The notes below the pieces were generated by a model that saw nothing but the letters and a program-made list of their open reading frames with translations, was not told where the DNA came from and searched no databases. A DNA stretch of 64,000 bases from Streptomyces sclerotialus (GTDB taxonomy: Bacteria > Actinomycetota > Actinomycetes > Streptomycetales > Streptomycetaceae), in NCBI RefSeq assembly GCF_040907265.1, contig NZ_JBFOHP010000002.1, forward strand, positions 7,688,001 to 7,752,000, read 5' to 3'. Numbering within the stretch: the first letter of the stretch is position 1; every line of letters begins with the position of its first letter. A program made the translations under genes and the position numbers. Positions 1-8,584 of the stretch are shown piece after piece.

Positions 1-1095
1 GACCTGGCCGCGCGCGAGATCGCGCCCCGGGCGGCGGCGGAGGAGGAGGCGGGGCGCTTCCCCCGCGAACTGTTCACCCTGCTCTCGGAGTCGGGCCTGC
101 TGGGCCTCGCGTACGCGGAGGAGTTCGGCGGGGGCGGCCAGCCCTACGAGGTCTACCTCCAGGTCCTGGAGGAACTGGCCGCGGCCCGGCTCACCGTCGG
201 CCTCGGCGTCAGCGTGCACACCCTCGCCTGCCACGCGCTCGCCGCGTACGGCACCAAGGAGCAGCGCGCCGAGCACCTCCCCGCGATGCTCGGCGGCGGA
301 CTGCTCGGCGCCTACTGCCTCTCCGAGCCCGCCGCGGGTTCGGACGCCGCGTCCCTCACCACCCGCGCCACGCGCGCCGGGGACACCTGGATCCTCGACG
401 GCACCAAGGCCTGGACCACCCACGGCGGCATCGCCGACTTCTACACCGTCCTCGCCCGCACCGGCGGATCGGGGGCGCACGGCATCACCGCGTTCCTGGT
501 CCCCGGAGACGCCGAGGGGCTGAGCGCGGCGCCGCCCGAGCGCAAGATGGGCATGAAGGGATCCCCCACCGCGCAGCTGCACTTCGACGGGGTGCGGATC
601 GGGGACGCGCGCCGGATCGGCGAGGAGGGCCAGGGGTTCGCCATCGCGCTCGCCGCGCTCGACTCCGGCCGGCTCGGGATCGCCGCGTGTGCCGTGGGGG
701 TGGCCCAGGCGGCACTGGACGAGGCGCTGGCGTACGTCGCGACACGCCGTCAGTTCGGCCGCCCGCTCGCCGACTTCCAGGGCCTGCGGTTCATGGTCGC
801 CGACATGGCCACCCAACTGGCGGCCGGGCGGGCGCTCTACCTCACCGCGGCCCGGCTGCGGGACGAAGGCCGCCCCTTCACCAAGGAAGCGGCCATGGCC
901 AAGCTCTTCTGCACGGACGCGGCGATGCGCATCACCACCGACGCGGTCCAGCTCCTCGGCGGATACGGCTACACCGCCGACTTCCCGGTCGAGCGCTACA
1001 TGCGCGAGGCGAAGGTCCTGCAGATCGTGGAAGGCACGAACCAGATCCAGCGCATGGTCATCGCACGGCAGCTGACGGGTCCGGAGGGCCGCTGA
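1..1095 (+). CDS. acyl-CoA dehydrogenase, 5' end outside window
   Basis: FAD flavoenzyme that oxidises acyl-CoA thioesters to 2-enoyl-CoA. The reading frame is open from base 1, so the start lies upstream; about 364 residues are visible, against about 380-390 for the family, so only the extreme N-terminus is missing. Seen: the FAD/substrate motif YCLSEPAAGSDAAS, the mid-domain ITAFLVPG, the C-terminal helix region RRQFGRPLADFQ, and VEGTNQIQR near the end, whose Glu is the catalytic base in short- and branched-chain members. The substrate cannot be told from sequence. An inverted repeat follows the stop. An in-frame GTG at 214 is not a credible start because coding sequence runs through it. 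Confidence 0.93.
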   Translation, partial: DLAAREIAPRAAAEEEAGRFPRELFTLLSESGLLGLAYAEEFGGGGQPYEVYLQVLEELAAARLTVGLGVSVHTLACHALAAYGTKEQRAEHLPAMLGGGLLGAYCLSEPAAGSDAASLTTRATRAGDTWILDGTKAWTTHGGIADFYTVLARTGGSGAHGITAFLVPGDAEGLSAAPPERKMGMKGSPTAQLHFDGVRIGDARRIGEEGQGFAIALAALDSGRLGIAACAVGVAQAALDEALAYVATRRQFGRPLADFQGLRFMVADMATQLAAGRALYLTAARLRDEGRPFTKEAAMAKLFCTDAAMRITTDAVQLLGGYGYTADFPVERYMREAKVLQIVEGTNQIQRMVIARQLTGPEGR

Positions 1096-1150
1096 CGGTA
1101 CGGCACGCGCGGGCCGGGCGAACGGCCGGGGCGTACCGGAGGCAAAAGGT

Positions 1151-1180
1151 GTGCGAGTGAGTCGTACGGCTCACTCGCAC
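1151..1180. terminator. bidirectional hairpin terminator
   Basis: Perfect 11-bp arms (GTGCGAGTGAG and its complement at 1170-1180) enclose an 8-base loop that can pair two bases further. It sits between the convergent acyl-CoA dehydrogenase gene and the small zinc-ribbon-like gene. There is no T run, as is common for Streptomyces terminators. Confidence 0.7.
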
Positions 1181-1204
1181 GGTGATGTCGCGCGCCGGGG
1201 CGGA

Positions 1205-1612
1205 TCAGAGACGCCGGCGCATCACGGGGATCCGCACCGGCCGGGAGCCGGGGCCGCCCACGTGGGAGAACGGCTGGGTGCGCCAGTTCAGGCCCTCCGG
1301 GAGGGTCAGGAGCATGCCGCTGTCCTGCTCCTGGGGGGCCAGCGCGTCGTCCGCCGAGGCCGTCTCGGACACGGCACGGCCGGAACCCTGGCAGACCGTC
1401 AGGCCGAAGGGGTTCCACGGCGAGGAGCAGACCGCGTGCTCGGGCAGCGTGTCCTCGTCGGCGAGCAGCGCGATCGGCTGTGCGCAGTCCGGGCAGCTGA
1501 CCCGGTAGAGCTCGACGGTGTCAAAGGCGTCGTGGAAGTCGTCGTCGCGGAAACTGTCGCCCTCCTGGGCGGCGGTGTGCTCCAGCGTGGATTCCTGCTT
1601 CGGGCGTCGCAT
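1205..1612 (-). CDS. conserved hypothetical protein with Cys pairs
   Basis: About 135 residues, function unknown. The acidic N-terminal part is followed by VSCPDCAQPIALL and then two further cysteines (AVCSSPWNPFGLTVC), a spacing that could bind a metal as a small zinc-ribbon-like fold. The C-terminus is basic (VRIPVMRRRL). I chose the ATG at 1612 because GAGGGGG lies about 9 bases ahead of it; the ATG at 1621 would leave no spacing. It is convergent with the acyl-CoA dehydrogenase gene and divergent from the Lrp gene at 1830, which could share control of the 217-base gap. Codon use matches the neighbours. Confidence 0.75.
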   Translation of the reverse strand: MRRPKQESTLEHTAAQEGDSFRDDDFHDAFDTVELYRVSCPDCAQPIALLADEDTLPEHAVCSSPWNPFGLTVCQGSGRAVSETASADDALAPQEQDSGMLLTLPEGLNWRTQPFSHVGGPGSRPVRIPVMRRRL

Positions 1613-1829
1613 GATGTCCATCCCCCTCGGGTGGGCTGCGAGTAACCGCCATCTTCCTGTCTCGGGCGGCCTCGACCACCACGAGCATTTCCCTGCCTCT
1701 CCCGTGCATAATCTCAGCTTCGCTCCGGACACGGGGTGACGAGTGTGGCGTTCGTCACAGAGGGGGCGCGCGGTGTCCACGATCCGGCGCGAGCTGCGCC
1801 ACAGCGCCCCGGCACAGTAGGTTGATCGT

Positions 1830-2270
1830 GTGGAGGAGCTGGACCGACAAATCGTGGATCTGCTCGTCAAGGACGGGCGGATGAGCTACACCGACCTGGG
1901 CAAGGCCACCGGCCTGTCCACCTCGGCGGTGCATCAGCGCGTGCGCAGACTGGAGCAGCGCGGCGTGATCCGCGGCTATGCCGCCATCGTCGACCCCGAA
2001 GCGGTGGGGCTGCCGCTGACCGCCTTCATCTCGGTCAAACCCTTCGACCCCAGCGCCCCGGACGACATCGCCGAGCGGCTGGCCGAGGTCCCCGAGCTGG
2101 AGGCCTGCCACAGCGTCGCGGGCGACGAGAACTACATCCTCAAGGTCCGGGTCGCGGCACCCCTGGACCTGGAGCACCTGCTCACCCGCATCCGCACGCT
2201 GGCCGGCGTCTCGACGCGCACGACCGTGGTGCTGTCCACGCCGTACGAAGCCCGGCCGCCCCGCATCTGA
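1830..2270 (+). CDS. Lrp/AsnC family transcriptional regulator
   Basis: A 146-residue leucine-responsive-type regulator. Residues 1-60 form the winged helix-turn-helix (SYTDLGKATGLSTSAVHQRV), and the remainder is the RAM effector-binding/oligomerisation domain (LEACHSVAGDENYILKVRV). Full length. Starts at GTG 1830. Family members sense amino acids and usually act on their own promoter and a neighbouring gene; the best candidate targets here are the divergent small gene at 1205-1612 and the downstream amidohydrolase, but no operator was identified. Confidence 0.9.
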   Translation: MEELDRQIVDLLVKDGRMSYTDLGKATGLSTSAVHQRVRRLEQRGVIRGYAAIVDPEAVGLPLTAFISVKPFDPSAPDDIAERLAEVPELEACHSVAGDENYILKVRVAAPLDLEHLLTRIRTLAGVSTRTTVVLSTPYEARPPRI

Positions 2271-2375
2271 ACCGAACCGCGGGACAGGGGCGCGGGGGCG
2301 GGGCCGCACGGATACGGCCACGCCGCGCCCACCCCGCGCGACCGCCGCGCACGCGCAGGGGCGAAACTGTCCGGT

Positions 2376-4016
2376 ATGAGTGAACGCACATCCGTACCGG
2401 CCCCCGACCGCACCGTCCTGCTGCGCGGCGGCGAGGTCCACAGCCCCGCCGACCCCTTCGCCACCGCCATGGTCGTCGAAGGCGGATCGGTCGCCTGGGT
2501 CGGCTCGGAGGGCGCCGCCGACTCCTTCGCCGACGGAGTCGACGAGGTGATCGACCTCCACGGCGCGCTCGTCACCCCCGCGTTCACTGACGCACATGTG
2601 CACACCACCGCCACGGGCCTCGCGCTGACCGGCCTGGACCTCAGCGGCACCCGCTCCCTCGCGGACGCCCTGGAGCGCATCCGCTCCTTCGCCGCCGACC
2701 GTCCCGCCGACCGCGTCCTCCTCGGCCACGGCTGGGACGCCACCGCCTGGCCCGAAGGCCGCCCCCCGTCCCGCACCGAGCTGGACGCGGCCGCCGGCGG
2801 CCGCCCGCTCTACCTCAGCCGCATCGACGTGCACTCCGCCGTGGTCACCACCGCACTCCAGGACCTCGTCCCCGGCCTGCGCGAACGCGCCGGTTTCGAC
2901 CCCGCGGGGCCGCTCACCGCCGACGCCCACCACGCCGTGCGCGAGGCGGCGTACGACACCGTCACCCCGGCTCAGCGCGCCGCCGCGCAGGCCGCAGCGC
3001 TCGCACACGCCGCGTCCCTCGGCATCGGCACCGTCCACGAATGCGCAGGCCCTGACATCTCCGGCGAGGACGACCTCGTCGCACTGCTCGCCCGGGCCGC
3101 CGAGGGCGACGGGCCGCGCGTCGTCGGCTACTGGGGCGAACTCGTCACCACCGCAAAGGACGCGGAGCGGATCAGGGAACTGGGCGCCGTCGGCGCGGCA
3201 GGCGACCTCTTCGCCGACGGCTCACTCGGCTCGCACACCGCGCACCTGTGCAGCCCGTACGCCGACGCCGCACACTCCGGCAACGCCCTGCTCGACGCCG
3301 ACACCGTCGCCGCACACGTCGCCGCCTGCACCGAAGCCGGCCTCCAGGCAGGCTTCCACGCCATCGGCGACGCCGGGCTCGACGCCGTGGTGAACGGCGT
3401 ACGCGCGGCCGCCGGACGCGTCGGCCTGGACCGCGTACGCGCCGCCCGGCACCGCATCGAGCACTGCGAGATGCTCACCCCCGACACCGTCGCCGGCTTC
3501 GCCGAACTCGCCCTGACCGCCTCCGTACAGCCCGCCTTCGACGCACTCTGGGGCGGCCCCGACGGCATGTACGCCACCCGCCTCGGCGCCGACCGGGCCC
3601 GCACCCTCAACCCGTACGCCGCCCTCCTCAAGGCCGGCGTGCCGCTCGCGCTCGGCTCCGACAGCCCCGTCACCCCGCTCGACCCCTGGGGCACGATCCG
3701 CGCCGCCGTCTTCCACCGCACCCCCGAGCACGGCATCTCCGCACGCGCCGCGTTCACCGCGCACACCCGGGGCGGCTGGCGGGCCGTCGGCCGCGACGAC
3801 GCAGGCGTACTGGTACCGGGCGCGCCCGCCGACTACGCGATCTGGCGCACCGGCGAGCTGATCGTCCAGGCCCCCGACGAGCGCGTCGAGCGCTGGTCCA
3901 CCGACCCCCGCTCCGGCACCCCGGGCCTGCCCGATCTCACCCCCGGCCGGGAGCTGCCGCAGTGCCTGCGGACGGTCGTCGGCGGCCGGACGGTCTTCCA
4001 GCGGCCGAACGAGTGA
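2376..4016 (+). CDS. YtcJ-like metal-dependent amidohydrolase
   Basis: A 546-residue member of the amidohydrolase-3 family (formamide/urea-type C-N bond hydrolases). The metal-binding His pair is in FTDAHVHT at residues 70-77; further metal or catalytic residues are GFHAIGDAG, HRIEHCEM and the terminal Asp in LGSDSPVTPLDP. The length is normal for the family. ATG 2376 opens the gene about 105 bases after the Lrp gene, so co-expression is possible. No signal peptide, so cytoplasmic. The substrate is unknown; members of this family are often mis-named as exoenzyme regulatory proteins. Confidence 0.88.
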   Translation: MSERTSVPAPDRTVLLRGGEVHSPADPFATAMVVEGGSVAWVGSEGAADSFADGVDEVIDLHGALVTPAFTDAHVHTTATGLALTGLDLSGTRSLADALERIRSFAADRPADRVLLGHGWDATAWPEGRPPSRTELDAAAGGRPLYLSRIDVHSAVVTTALQDLVPGLRERAGFDPAGPLTADAHHAVREAAYDTVTPAQRAAAQAAALAHAASLGIGTVHECAGPDISGEDDLVALLARAAEGDGPRVVGYWGELVTTAKDAERIRELGAVGAAGDLFADGSLGSHTAHLCSPYADAAHSGNALLDADTVAAHVAACTEAGLQAGFHAIGDAGLDAVVNGVRAAAGRVGLDRVRAARHRIEHCEMLTPDTVAGFAELALTASVQPAFDALWGGPDGMYATRLGADRARTLNPYAALLKAGVPLALGSDSPVTPLDPWGTIRAAVFHRTPEHGISARAAFTAHTRGGWRAVGRDDAGVLVPGAPADYAIWRTGELIVQAPDERVERWSTDPRSGTPGLPDLTPGRELPQCLRTVVGGRTVFQRPNE

Positions 4017-4655
4017 ACCTCCCGTGGCGAGTGCCGCCGGGCGCCGTGCCCGGCGAGTACTCGCCCTACCTGCGGCAGTTCGGCACTGACCTGGTTGAAC
4101 GCAAAAACGACGCAGGTAGAACAGCTGTTGACAGCAGGGCGCCGTCGGCCGGTAGGTTCGGCCGAGTCCACCACAAGGACGTCCGACCGGCAGACCTCCG
4201 CGCAGTCGTCGAACGCAGCTGGGCCATGGGGTGGTGCGCCGCACCGGCGCACCACAACTGGGAGCCAGGTCCACCCCTGCGGCACGGAAGCGACGGACAG
4301 GCTTCAGCCGGGAGGGGGTACCCCCTGCTCGTCAAGAGCTCGGGGAGGGTGCGACCCGGGTGGGGCCCGGACGCTCAGTAGACAACGGCTCTCGGTCGAC
4401 CCGCAGCCAGCGGGCCCCAGGTCGGCCCGAAGGGCGCCGGGCCCCGATCCGCACCGCGGATCCGCCCCACCCCACACCCCGCCCCCGTACCGAGCCCCCC
4501 GCTCCGTACGCACACCCTTGCGCTCCGTACGCACACCACCGCGACGCTCACCGAGAGCGACCGCGCGTACCCGTACCGGCCACCGGCGTCCCGCCACCCC
4601 GCGCCCCGTTGTACCGTCGCCTCACCACCGCACGACCTGCAGGAAGGCCGAGACC
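4017..4655 (+). other. 639-base gene-free stretch with promoter and stable hairpin
   Basis: No convincing gene in either strand. It holds a promoter-like TTGACA...TAGGTT (4128-4158), a hairpin with a 10-bp stem and 5-base loop (GTGGTGCGCC paired with 4246-4255), and a 14-bp perfect palindrome AGGGGGTACCCCCT at 4313-4326. The last 200 bases are pyrimidine-rich with short CCGTACGCACACC repeats. It could be a long 5' leader of lnt or a small RNA; sequence alone cannot decide. Confidence 0.5.
4128..4158 (+). promoter_or_regulatory. candidate HrdB-type promoter
   Basis: TTGACA (4128-4133) is a perfect -35; TAGGTT (4153-4158) fits the TANNNT -10 pattern, with a spacer of 19, slightly longer than ideal. 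It would transcribe the hairpin region and possibly lnt, with about 490 bases of leader. Confidence 0.5.
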
Positions 4656-6368
4656 GTGCCATCGGGCTCCGAAACCACCGCCGAAGCCGCGCCGGGCCCC
4701 GCCCAGGGCCCTGGCAAGGACGGCCCCGCCGGCGACGGCACCTCCGCGGCCGCCGAGGCGCCCGACGCCGCAGAACGCCGCCCCGGACGCCTGCGCCGCC
4801 TCGGCGCCCTCGTACGCCGCGAGACCCCCCGCACGGCGCTGGCCGTGCTCGCCGGACTCGCCCTCGGGCTGGCCTTCCCGCCGTACGACCTGTGGCCGCT
4901 GTCGCTCGTCGCCGTGGCGGCGTTCAGCCTCCTCACCCGCGGCCGTACGGCCCGTCAGGCGGCCTGGACCGGTCTCGCGTTCGGCTGGCCGTTCTTCTTC
5001 CTGCTGCTGAAATGGCTGCACGTGATCGGCTGGGACGCCGTCGTCGGCCTCTCCTTCGCCGAGGCCGTCTTCGTGGCCCTGCTCGGTGCCGGACTCGCCG
5101 TCACCTCCCGCCTGAAGGCCTGGCCCCTGTGGGCGGCCTGCCTGTGGGTCGCCCAGGAATGGGCCCGCGACCGGGTGCCCTTCGGCGGCTTCCCCTGGGG
5201 CCGGCTCGCCTTCGCCCACACCGGTACGCCCTTCACCCCGCTCGCCGCGCTCGGCGGCGCACCCCTGGTGACCTTCGCCGTCGCCCTCGCCGGCACGCTG
5301 CTCGCCGCGGTCGCCGTGACCCTCCGGGGCCTGCGCGGCAAGGCCGAGGGCAGCGGCACGCGGCTGCGCCGGGCCGTCCCCGCGCTGGAGGCCTTCGGGC
5401 TGGCCGCGGCCGTCACGGTCGCCGGGTACGCCGTCCCCGTGCCGACCGACGCCACCGACCACGTGAACATCGCCGTCGTCCAGGGCAACGTCCAGCAGCC
5501 CGGCATGGACTTCCTCGGCCGCCCCATGCAGATCCTGGACAACCACGCCACGGCCACCGAGAAGCTGGCCGCCGACGTGAAGGCCGGCCGGGCGAAGAAG
5601 CCCGACCTCGTCATCTGGCCGGAGAACTCCTCCGACCTGGACCCGTTCCAGTACCCGGAGGCGAAGGCCCGCATCGACGAAGCGGTACGGGCGATCGGCG
5701 TACCGGTCCTGGTCGGCGCCCTCGTGGACCACCCCAGCAAGCCCGGCTACGTCTTCAACGAGGGCATCGTCTGGGACCCGAAGACCGGCCCCGGCGCCTC
5801 GTACACCAAGCAGCATCCGGTGCCCTTCGGCGAGTACGTGCCCTTCCGGGACCAGCTCAGCAAGGTCATCACCCGCCTCCAGCGGGTGCCGCGCGACTTC
5901 TACCCCGGCGACCACGCCGGCGTGCTGAACATGGCGGGCGCGAAGCTGGGCGACGTCATCTGCTTCGAGGTGGCGTACGACGAGATCGTCCACGACACCG
6001 TGAACGCCGGAGCGCGCGCCCTGATCGTGCAGACCAACAACGCCACCTACGGGCGCACCGGCCAGCCCGAGCAGCAGCTCGCGATGTCCCGGCTGCGCGC
6101 CGTCGAGCACGGCCGCGCCGTCGTCACCGCCGCCACCAGCGGCATCAGCGCCGTCGTCGCCCCGGACGGCGAAGTCACCCACCGCATCCCCGAATTCACC
6201 CAGGGCGTGGTCGGCGCGAGCCTTCCGCTACGGGAGGAAAAGACGGTCGCCGACCGCGTCGGCGCGTCTCCGGAATGGGTGATCGCTATGGTGGGCCTTC
6301 TGTCCTGCGCTGCCGCGTTCGTGCTCGGCCGGCGCGGGCGTACGAAGGACGAGAAGGGGCAGCAGTGA
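4656..6368 (+). CDS. lnt: apolipoprotein N-acyltransferase Lnt
   Basis: Adds a third acyl chain to the N-terminal cysteine of lipoproteins at the outer face of the membrane. 570 residues. A Pro/Ala-rich cytoplasmic N-terminus is followed by several hydrophobic segments (from about residue 60, ALAVLAGLALGLAFPPYDLW), then the nitrilase-type domain with the catalytic triad visible as Glu in VIWPENSSD, Lys in YTKQHPVPFGEYVP and Cys in GDVICFEVAYDE, and a final membrane helix. I chose GTG 4656 because of AGGAAGG just upstream; the frame stays open far upstream but that part is not gene-like. The stop overlaps the start of ppm1 (GTGA), so the two are coupled. Confidence 0.93.
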   Translation: MPSGSETTAEAAPGPAQGPGKDGPAGDGTSAAAEAPDAAERRPGRLRRLGALVRRETPRTALAVLAGLALGLAFPPYDLWPLSLVAVAAFSLLTRGRTARQAAWTGLAFGWPFFFLLLKWLHVIGWDAVVGLSFAEAVFVALLGAGLAVTSRLKAWPLWAACLWVAQEWARDRVPFGGFPWGRLAFAHTGTPFTPLAALGGAPLVTFAVALAGTLLAAVAVTLRGLRGKAEGSGTRLRRAVPALEAFGLAAAVTVAGYAVPVPTDATDHVNIAVVQGNVQQPGMDFLGRPMQILDNHATATEKLAADVKAGRAKKPDLVIWPENSSDLDPFQYPEAKARIDEAVRAIGVPVLVGALVDHPSKPGYVFNEGIVWDPKTGPGASYTKQHPVPFGEYVPFRDQLSKVITRLQRVPRDFYPGDHAGVLNMAGAKLGDVICFEVAYDEIVHDTVNAGARALIVQTNNATYGRTGQPEQQLAMSRLRAVEHGRAVVTAATSGISAVVAPDGEVTHRIPEFTQGVVGASLPLREEKTVADRVGASPEWVIAMVGLLSCAAAFVLGRRGRTKDEKGQQ

Positions 6369-7144
6369 CAGACGGCCGACAGGACGGCGGGCAGCGGCGG
6401 TACGGACCGCTGGGCGACATCTTGGTGATCATTCCGACGTACAACGAGGCGGAGAACATCAAGCCGGTCGTCGACCGGGTCCGTGCCGGGGTGCCCGACG
6501 CGCACGTACTGGTCGCGGACGACAACAGCCCGGACGGCACCGGCAAGCTCGCCGACGAACTGGCGGCCGGGGACGACCACGTGCACGTCCTGCACCGTCA
6601 GGGCAAGGAGGGCCTGGGCGCCGCCTACCTCGCCGGTTTCCAGTGGGGCATCGAGCACGGCTACGACGTCCTGGTGGAGATGGACGCCGACGGTTCGCAC
6701 CAGCCCGAGGAGCTGCCCCGGCTGCTGACCGCCCTCAAGGGCGCCGACCTCGTACTGGGGTCGCGCTGGCTGCCCGGCGGCCGGGTGGTCAACTGGCCCA
6801 AGTACCGTGAATTCCTCTCCCGCGGCGGCAGCACCTACTCCCGGCTGCTGCTCGACGTACCGATCCGGGACGTCACCGGCGGCTTCCGGGCCTTCCGCAG
6901 GGAGACGCTGCAGGGGCTGGGCCTGGACGAGGTCGCCTCCCAGGGGTACTGCTTCCAGGTCGACCTGGCCCGCCGGGCCGTCGAGGCCGGCTACCACGTC
7001 GTCGAGGTGCCCATCACCTTCGTCGAACGGGAGCGGGGCGACAGCAAGATGAGCCGCGACATCGTCGTGGAGGCCCTGTGGCGGGTCACGGCCTGGGGCG
7101 TCGGCTCCCGCCTGGACAGGCTGCGCGGCAGGAAGGGCAACTGA
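6365..7144 (+). CDS. ppm1: polyprenol monophosphomannose synthase
   Basis: A GT2 glycosyltransferase that moves mannose from GDP-mannose to polyprenyl phosphate, supplying extracytoplasmic protein O-mannosylation in Streptomyces. 259 residues, catalytic domain only. Motifs: VIIPTYNEAENI, VLVADDNSPDGTG, the DxD metal site in VEMDADGSHQ, and GGFRAFRR. The GTG start at 6365 overlaps the lnt stop and has AAGGGG upstream. In mycobacteria Ppm1 and Lnt are one fused polypeptide; here they are adjacent, translationally coupled genes. Confidence 0.93.
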   Translation: MTDGRQDGGQRRYGPLGDILVIIPTYNEAENIKPVVDRVRAGVPDAHVLVADDNSPDGTGKLADELAAGDDHVHVLHRQGKEGLGAAYLAGFQWGIEHGYDVLVEMDADGSHQPEELPRLLTALKGADLVLGSRWLPGGRVVNWPKYREFLSRGGSTYSRLLLDVPIRDVTGGFRAFRRETLQGLGLDEVASQGYCFQVDLARRAVEAGYHVVEVPITFVERERGDSKMSRDIVVEALWRVTAWGVGSRLDRLRGRKGN

Positions 7145-7312
7145 AGAAGGCCTGTGGACAACCCGGGGGGGAGGGGCGGGGCGGGGCTAGCTTGGGGGTG
7201 TGCGGTGGTGGCGGGGGAGGGGGTCCCATCCGCTGGTTCGGGGAGAGGGAGGGGCCCTGCCCACGGCGAGGGGGCCGTCGCGAACCCCGCAGCATTAGGC
7301 ACACTTGATGAC

Positions 7313-7879
7313 ATGACGTCCGCCACCACGCCACCGCGTTCCCGTCCGCCCCAGCGCTCCCGCGCCCGCCGTTTGGTCCCGCTCGGCATCGCCGTATGGG
7401 CCGTCCTGGAGATCTGGCTGCTCACCCTGGTCGGTGAGGCGGCGGGGGGACTGACGGTCTTTCTCCTGCTGGTGGCCGGCGTGGTGCTCGGCGGTTACGT
7501 CATCAAGCGGGCCGGCCGGCGCGCCTGGAAGAACCTGGCCGGGGCCTTCCAGCAGCCCGGCGCCCATCCCGAGAAGCCGGCCCCCGAGCGGAGCGGCGGC
7601 AACATCCTGCCGATGCTCGGCGGACTGCTCCTGATGTGCCCCGGGCTGGTCTCGGACGCGGCGGGGCTGCTGTGCCTCTTCCCGCCCACCAGGAAACTGC
7701 TCCAGCGGCGCGTGGAGCGGCTGCTGGAGCGCCAGGCGCGCCACACCCCCGGCTCCTTCGGAGACGCCTTCCAGCAGGCACGTATGCACGCTCCGGACGG
7801 GAAGGTCGTCCAGGGCGAGGTCATCCGCGACGACGAGCCGCCGGCCGCGCCGCGCCAGGACCCGCCGCTGCCCCGCTGA
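7313..7879 (+). CDS. fxsA: FxsA family membrane protein
   Basis: 188 residues. The basic N-terminus is followed by hydrophobic helices (LGIAVWAVLEIWLLTLVG and GGLTVFLLLVAGVVLGGYV), a short charged loop, a further hydrophobic pair around LPMLGGLLLMCPGLVSDAAG, and a hydrophilic C-terminus. The MCPGLVSDAAG block is the FxsA signature; E. coli FxsA suppresses phage exclusion, but its biochemical role is unknown. ATG 7313 has no ribosome binding site; TTAGGCACACT just upstream could be a -10 giving an almost leaderless mRNA. Convergent with rbpA. Confidence 0.85.
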   Translation: MTSATTPPRSRPPQRSRARRLVPLGIAVWAVLEIWLLTLVGEAAGGLTVFLLLVAGVVLGGYVIKRAGRRAWKNLAGAFQQPGAHPEKPAPERSGGNILPMLGGLLLMCPGLVSDAAGLLCLFPPTRKLLQRRVERLLERQARHTPGSFGDAFQQARMHAPDGKVVQGEVIRDDEPPAAPRQDPPLPR

Positions 7880-7887
7880 GGACCGAA

Positions 7888-7939
7888 CGTGACGAGGGCC
7901 GGGACTCCTGCTGCAGCAGGAGTCCCGGCCCTCGTCACG
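7888..7939. terminator. 52-bp perfect palindrome, bidirectional terminator
   Basis: Bases 7888-7913 are the exact reverse complement of 7914-7939, with no mismatch and no spacer (centre CTG|CAG). It fills the gap between the stops of fxsA and rbpA and can form a 24-bp stem in either transcript. A zero-spacer palindrome this long is unusual. Confidence 0.85.
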
Positions 7940-7949
7940 CCGTCCGCCG

Positions 7950-8327
7950 TCAGGCGGACTTCTTGTTGCTGTCGCGCGGATGCACGGCGATGTTCATGGT
8001 GCCGGAGCGCAGGACGGCCAGCCTCTCGGCCAGCACCTCCTCCAGCTCCTCGCGGGTGCGCCGCTCCATGAGCATGTCCCAGTGCGTACGCGCGGGCTTG
8101 CCCTTCTTCTCCTCAGGGCCATCGCCATCCACCAGAAGTGCGGGAGCGCCGCAAACCTTGCACTCCCACTCCGACGGAATCTCGGCCTCTACCGAGAAGG
8201 GCATCTCGAAGCGATGTCCCTTCTCGCATGCGTACTCCACCGCCTGGCGCGGGGCCAGGTCGATGCCGCGGTCGGTCTCGTAGCTGGTCACCACAAGTCG
8301 CGTGCCGCGAAGAGCTCGCTCACTCAT
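7950..8327 (-). CDS. rbpA: RNA polymerase-binding protein RbpA
   Basis: Actinobacterial activator that binds RNA polymerase and the principal sigma factor and stabilises the open complex. 125 residues, standard length. N-terminal MSERALRGTRL, the zinc-type core with the Cys and His residues of EYACEKGHRF and ECKVCGAP, then a basic linker and the sigma-interaction domain (RTHWDMLMERRTREELEEVL). ATG 8327 has GGGAGG 7 bases upstream. Convergent with fxsA across a perfect palindrome. A SigR-type promoter lies about 65 bases upstream. Confidence 0.96.
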   Translation of the reverse strand: MSERALRGTRLVVTSYETDRGIDLAPRQAVEYACEKGHRFEMPFSVEAEIPSEWECKVCGAPALLVDGDGPEEKKGKPARTHWDMLMERRTREELEEVLAERLAVLRSGTMNIAVHPRDSNKKSA

Positions 8328-8389
8328 GAATCGTGCCTCCCGGGCTTTGTCGCCCACAGGACAGGTGTCGCTGTCGTCGTCATCCGGTC

Positions 8390-8416
8390 AACGTCCGGTC
8401 GGCGGTGAAGATTCCC
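8390..8416 (-). promoter_or_regulatory. SigR-type (oxidative stress) promoter of rbpA
   Basis: On the minus strand GGGAAT (8416-8411), an 18-base spacer and GTT (8392-8390) exactly match the SigR consensus GGGAAT-N18-GTT. rbpA is an established member of the disulfide-stress SigR regulon in S. coelicolor. Expected transcript start is near 8383, leaving about 55 bases of leader. Confidence 0.85.
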
Positions 8417-8480
8417 GTAACCCGCACATGCGTCGCCCGTCGTGCCGCCCCTTGTTGTACCCACCAACGCCCGGTTTGTC

Positions 8481-8498
8481 ACATCTGGCAGCAGATGT
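8481..8498. promoter_or_regulatory. small inverted repeat upstream of rbpA
   Basis: ACATCTG and CAGATGT flank a 4-base centre. It lies upstream of the rbpA promoter in the gap shared with the end of the transporter gene. Possible operator; no assigned factor. Confidence 0.3.
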
Positions 8499-8584
8499 CA
8501 CCCGCGGCTGTCCGAAGTTCAGCGCGCAGTAACGGTCCGCCTGGTGAGCCAAAGGCGTACACTACCGGCCCGCACCCCGCTTCC

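Noticed and set aside
1755..3038. 427-codon open frame on the minus strand
   Set aside because: Overlaps the Lrp and amidohydrolase genes; Gly/Val/Asp-rich shadow without start signal.
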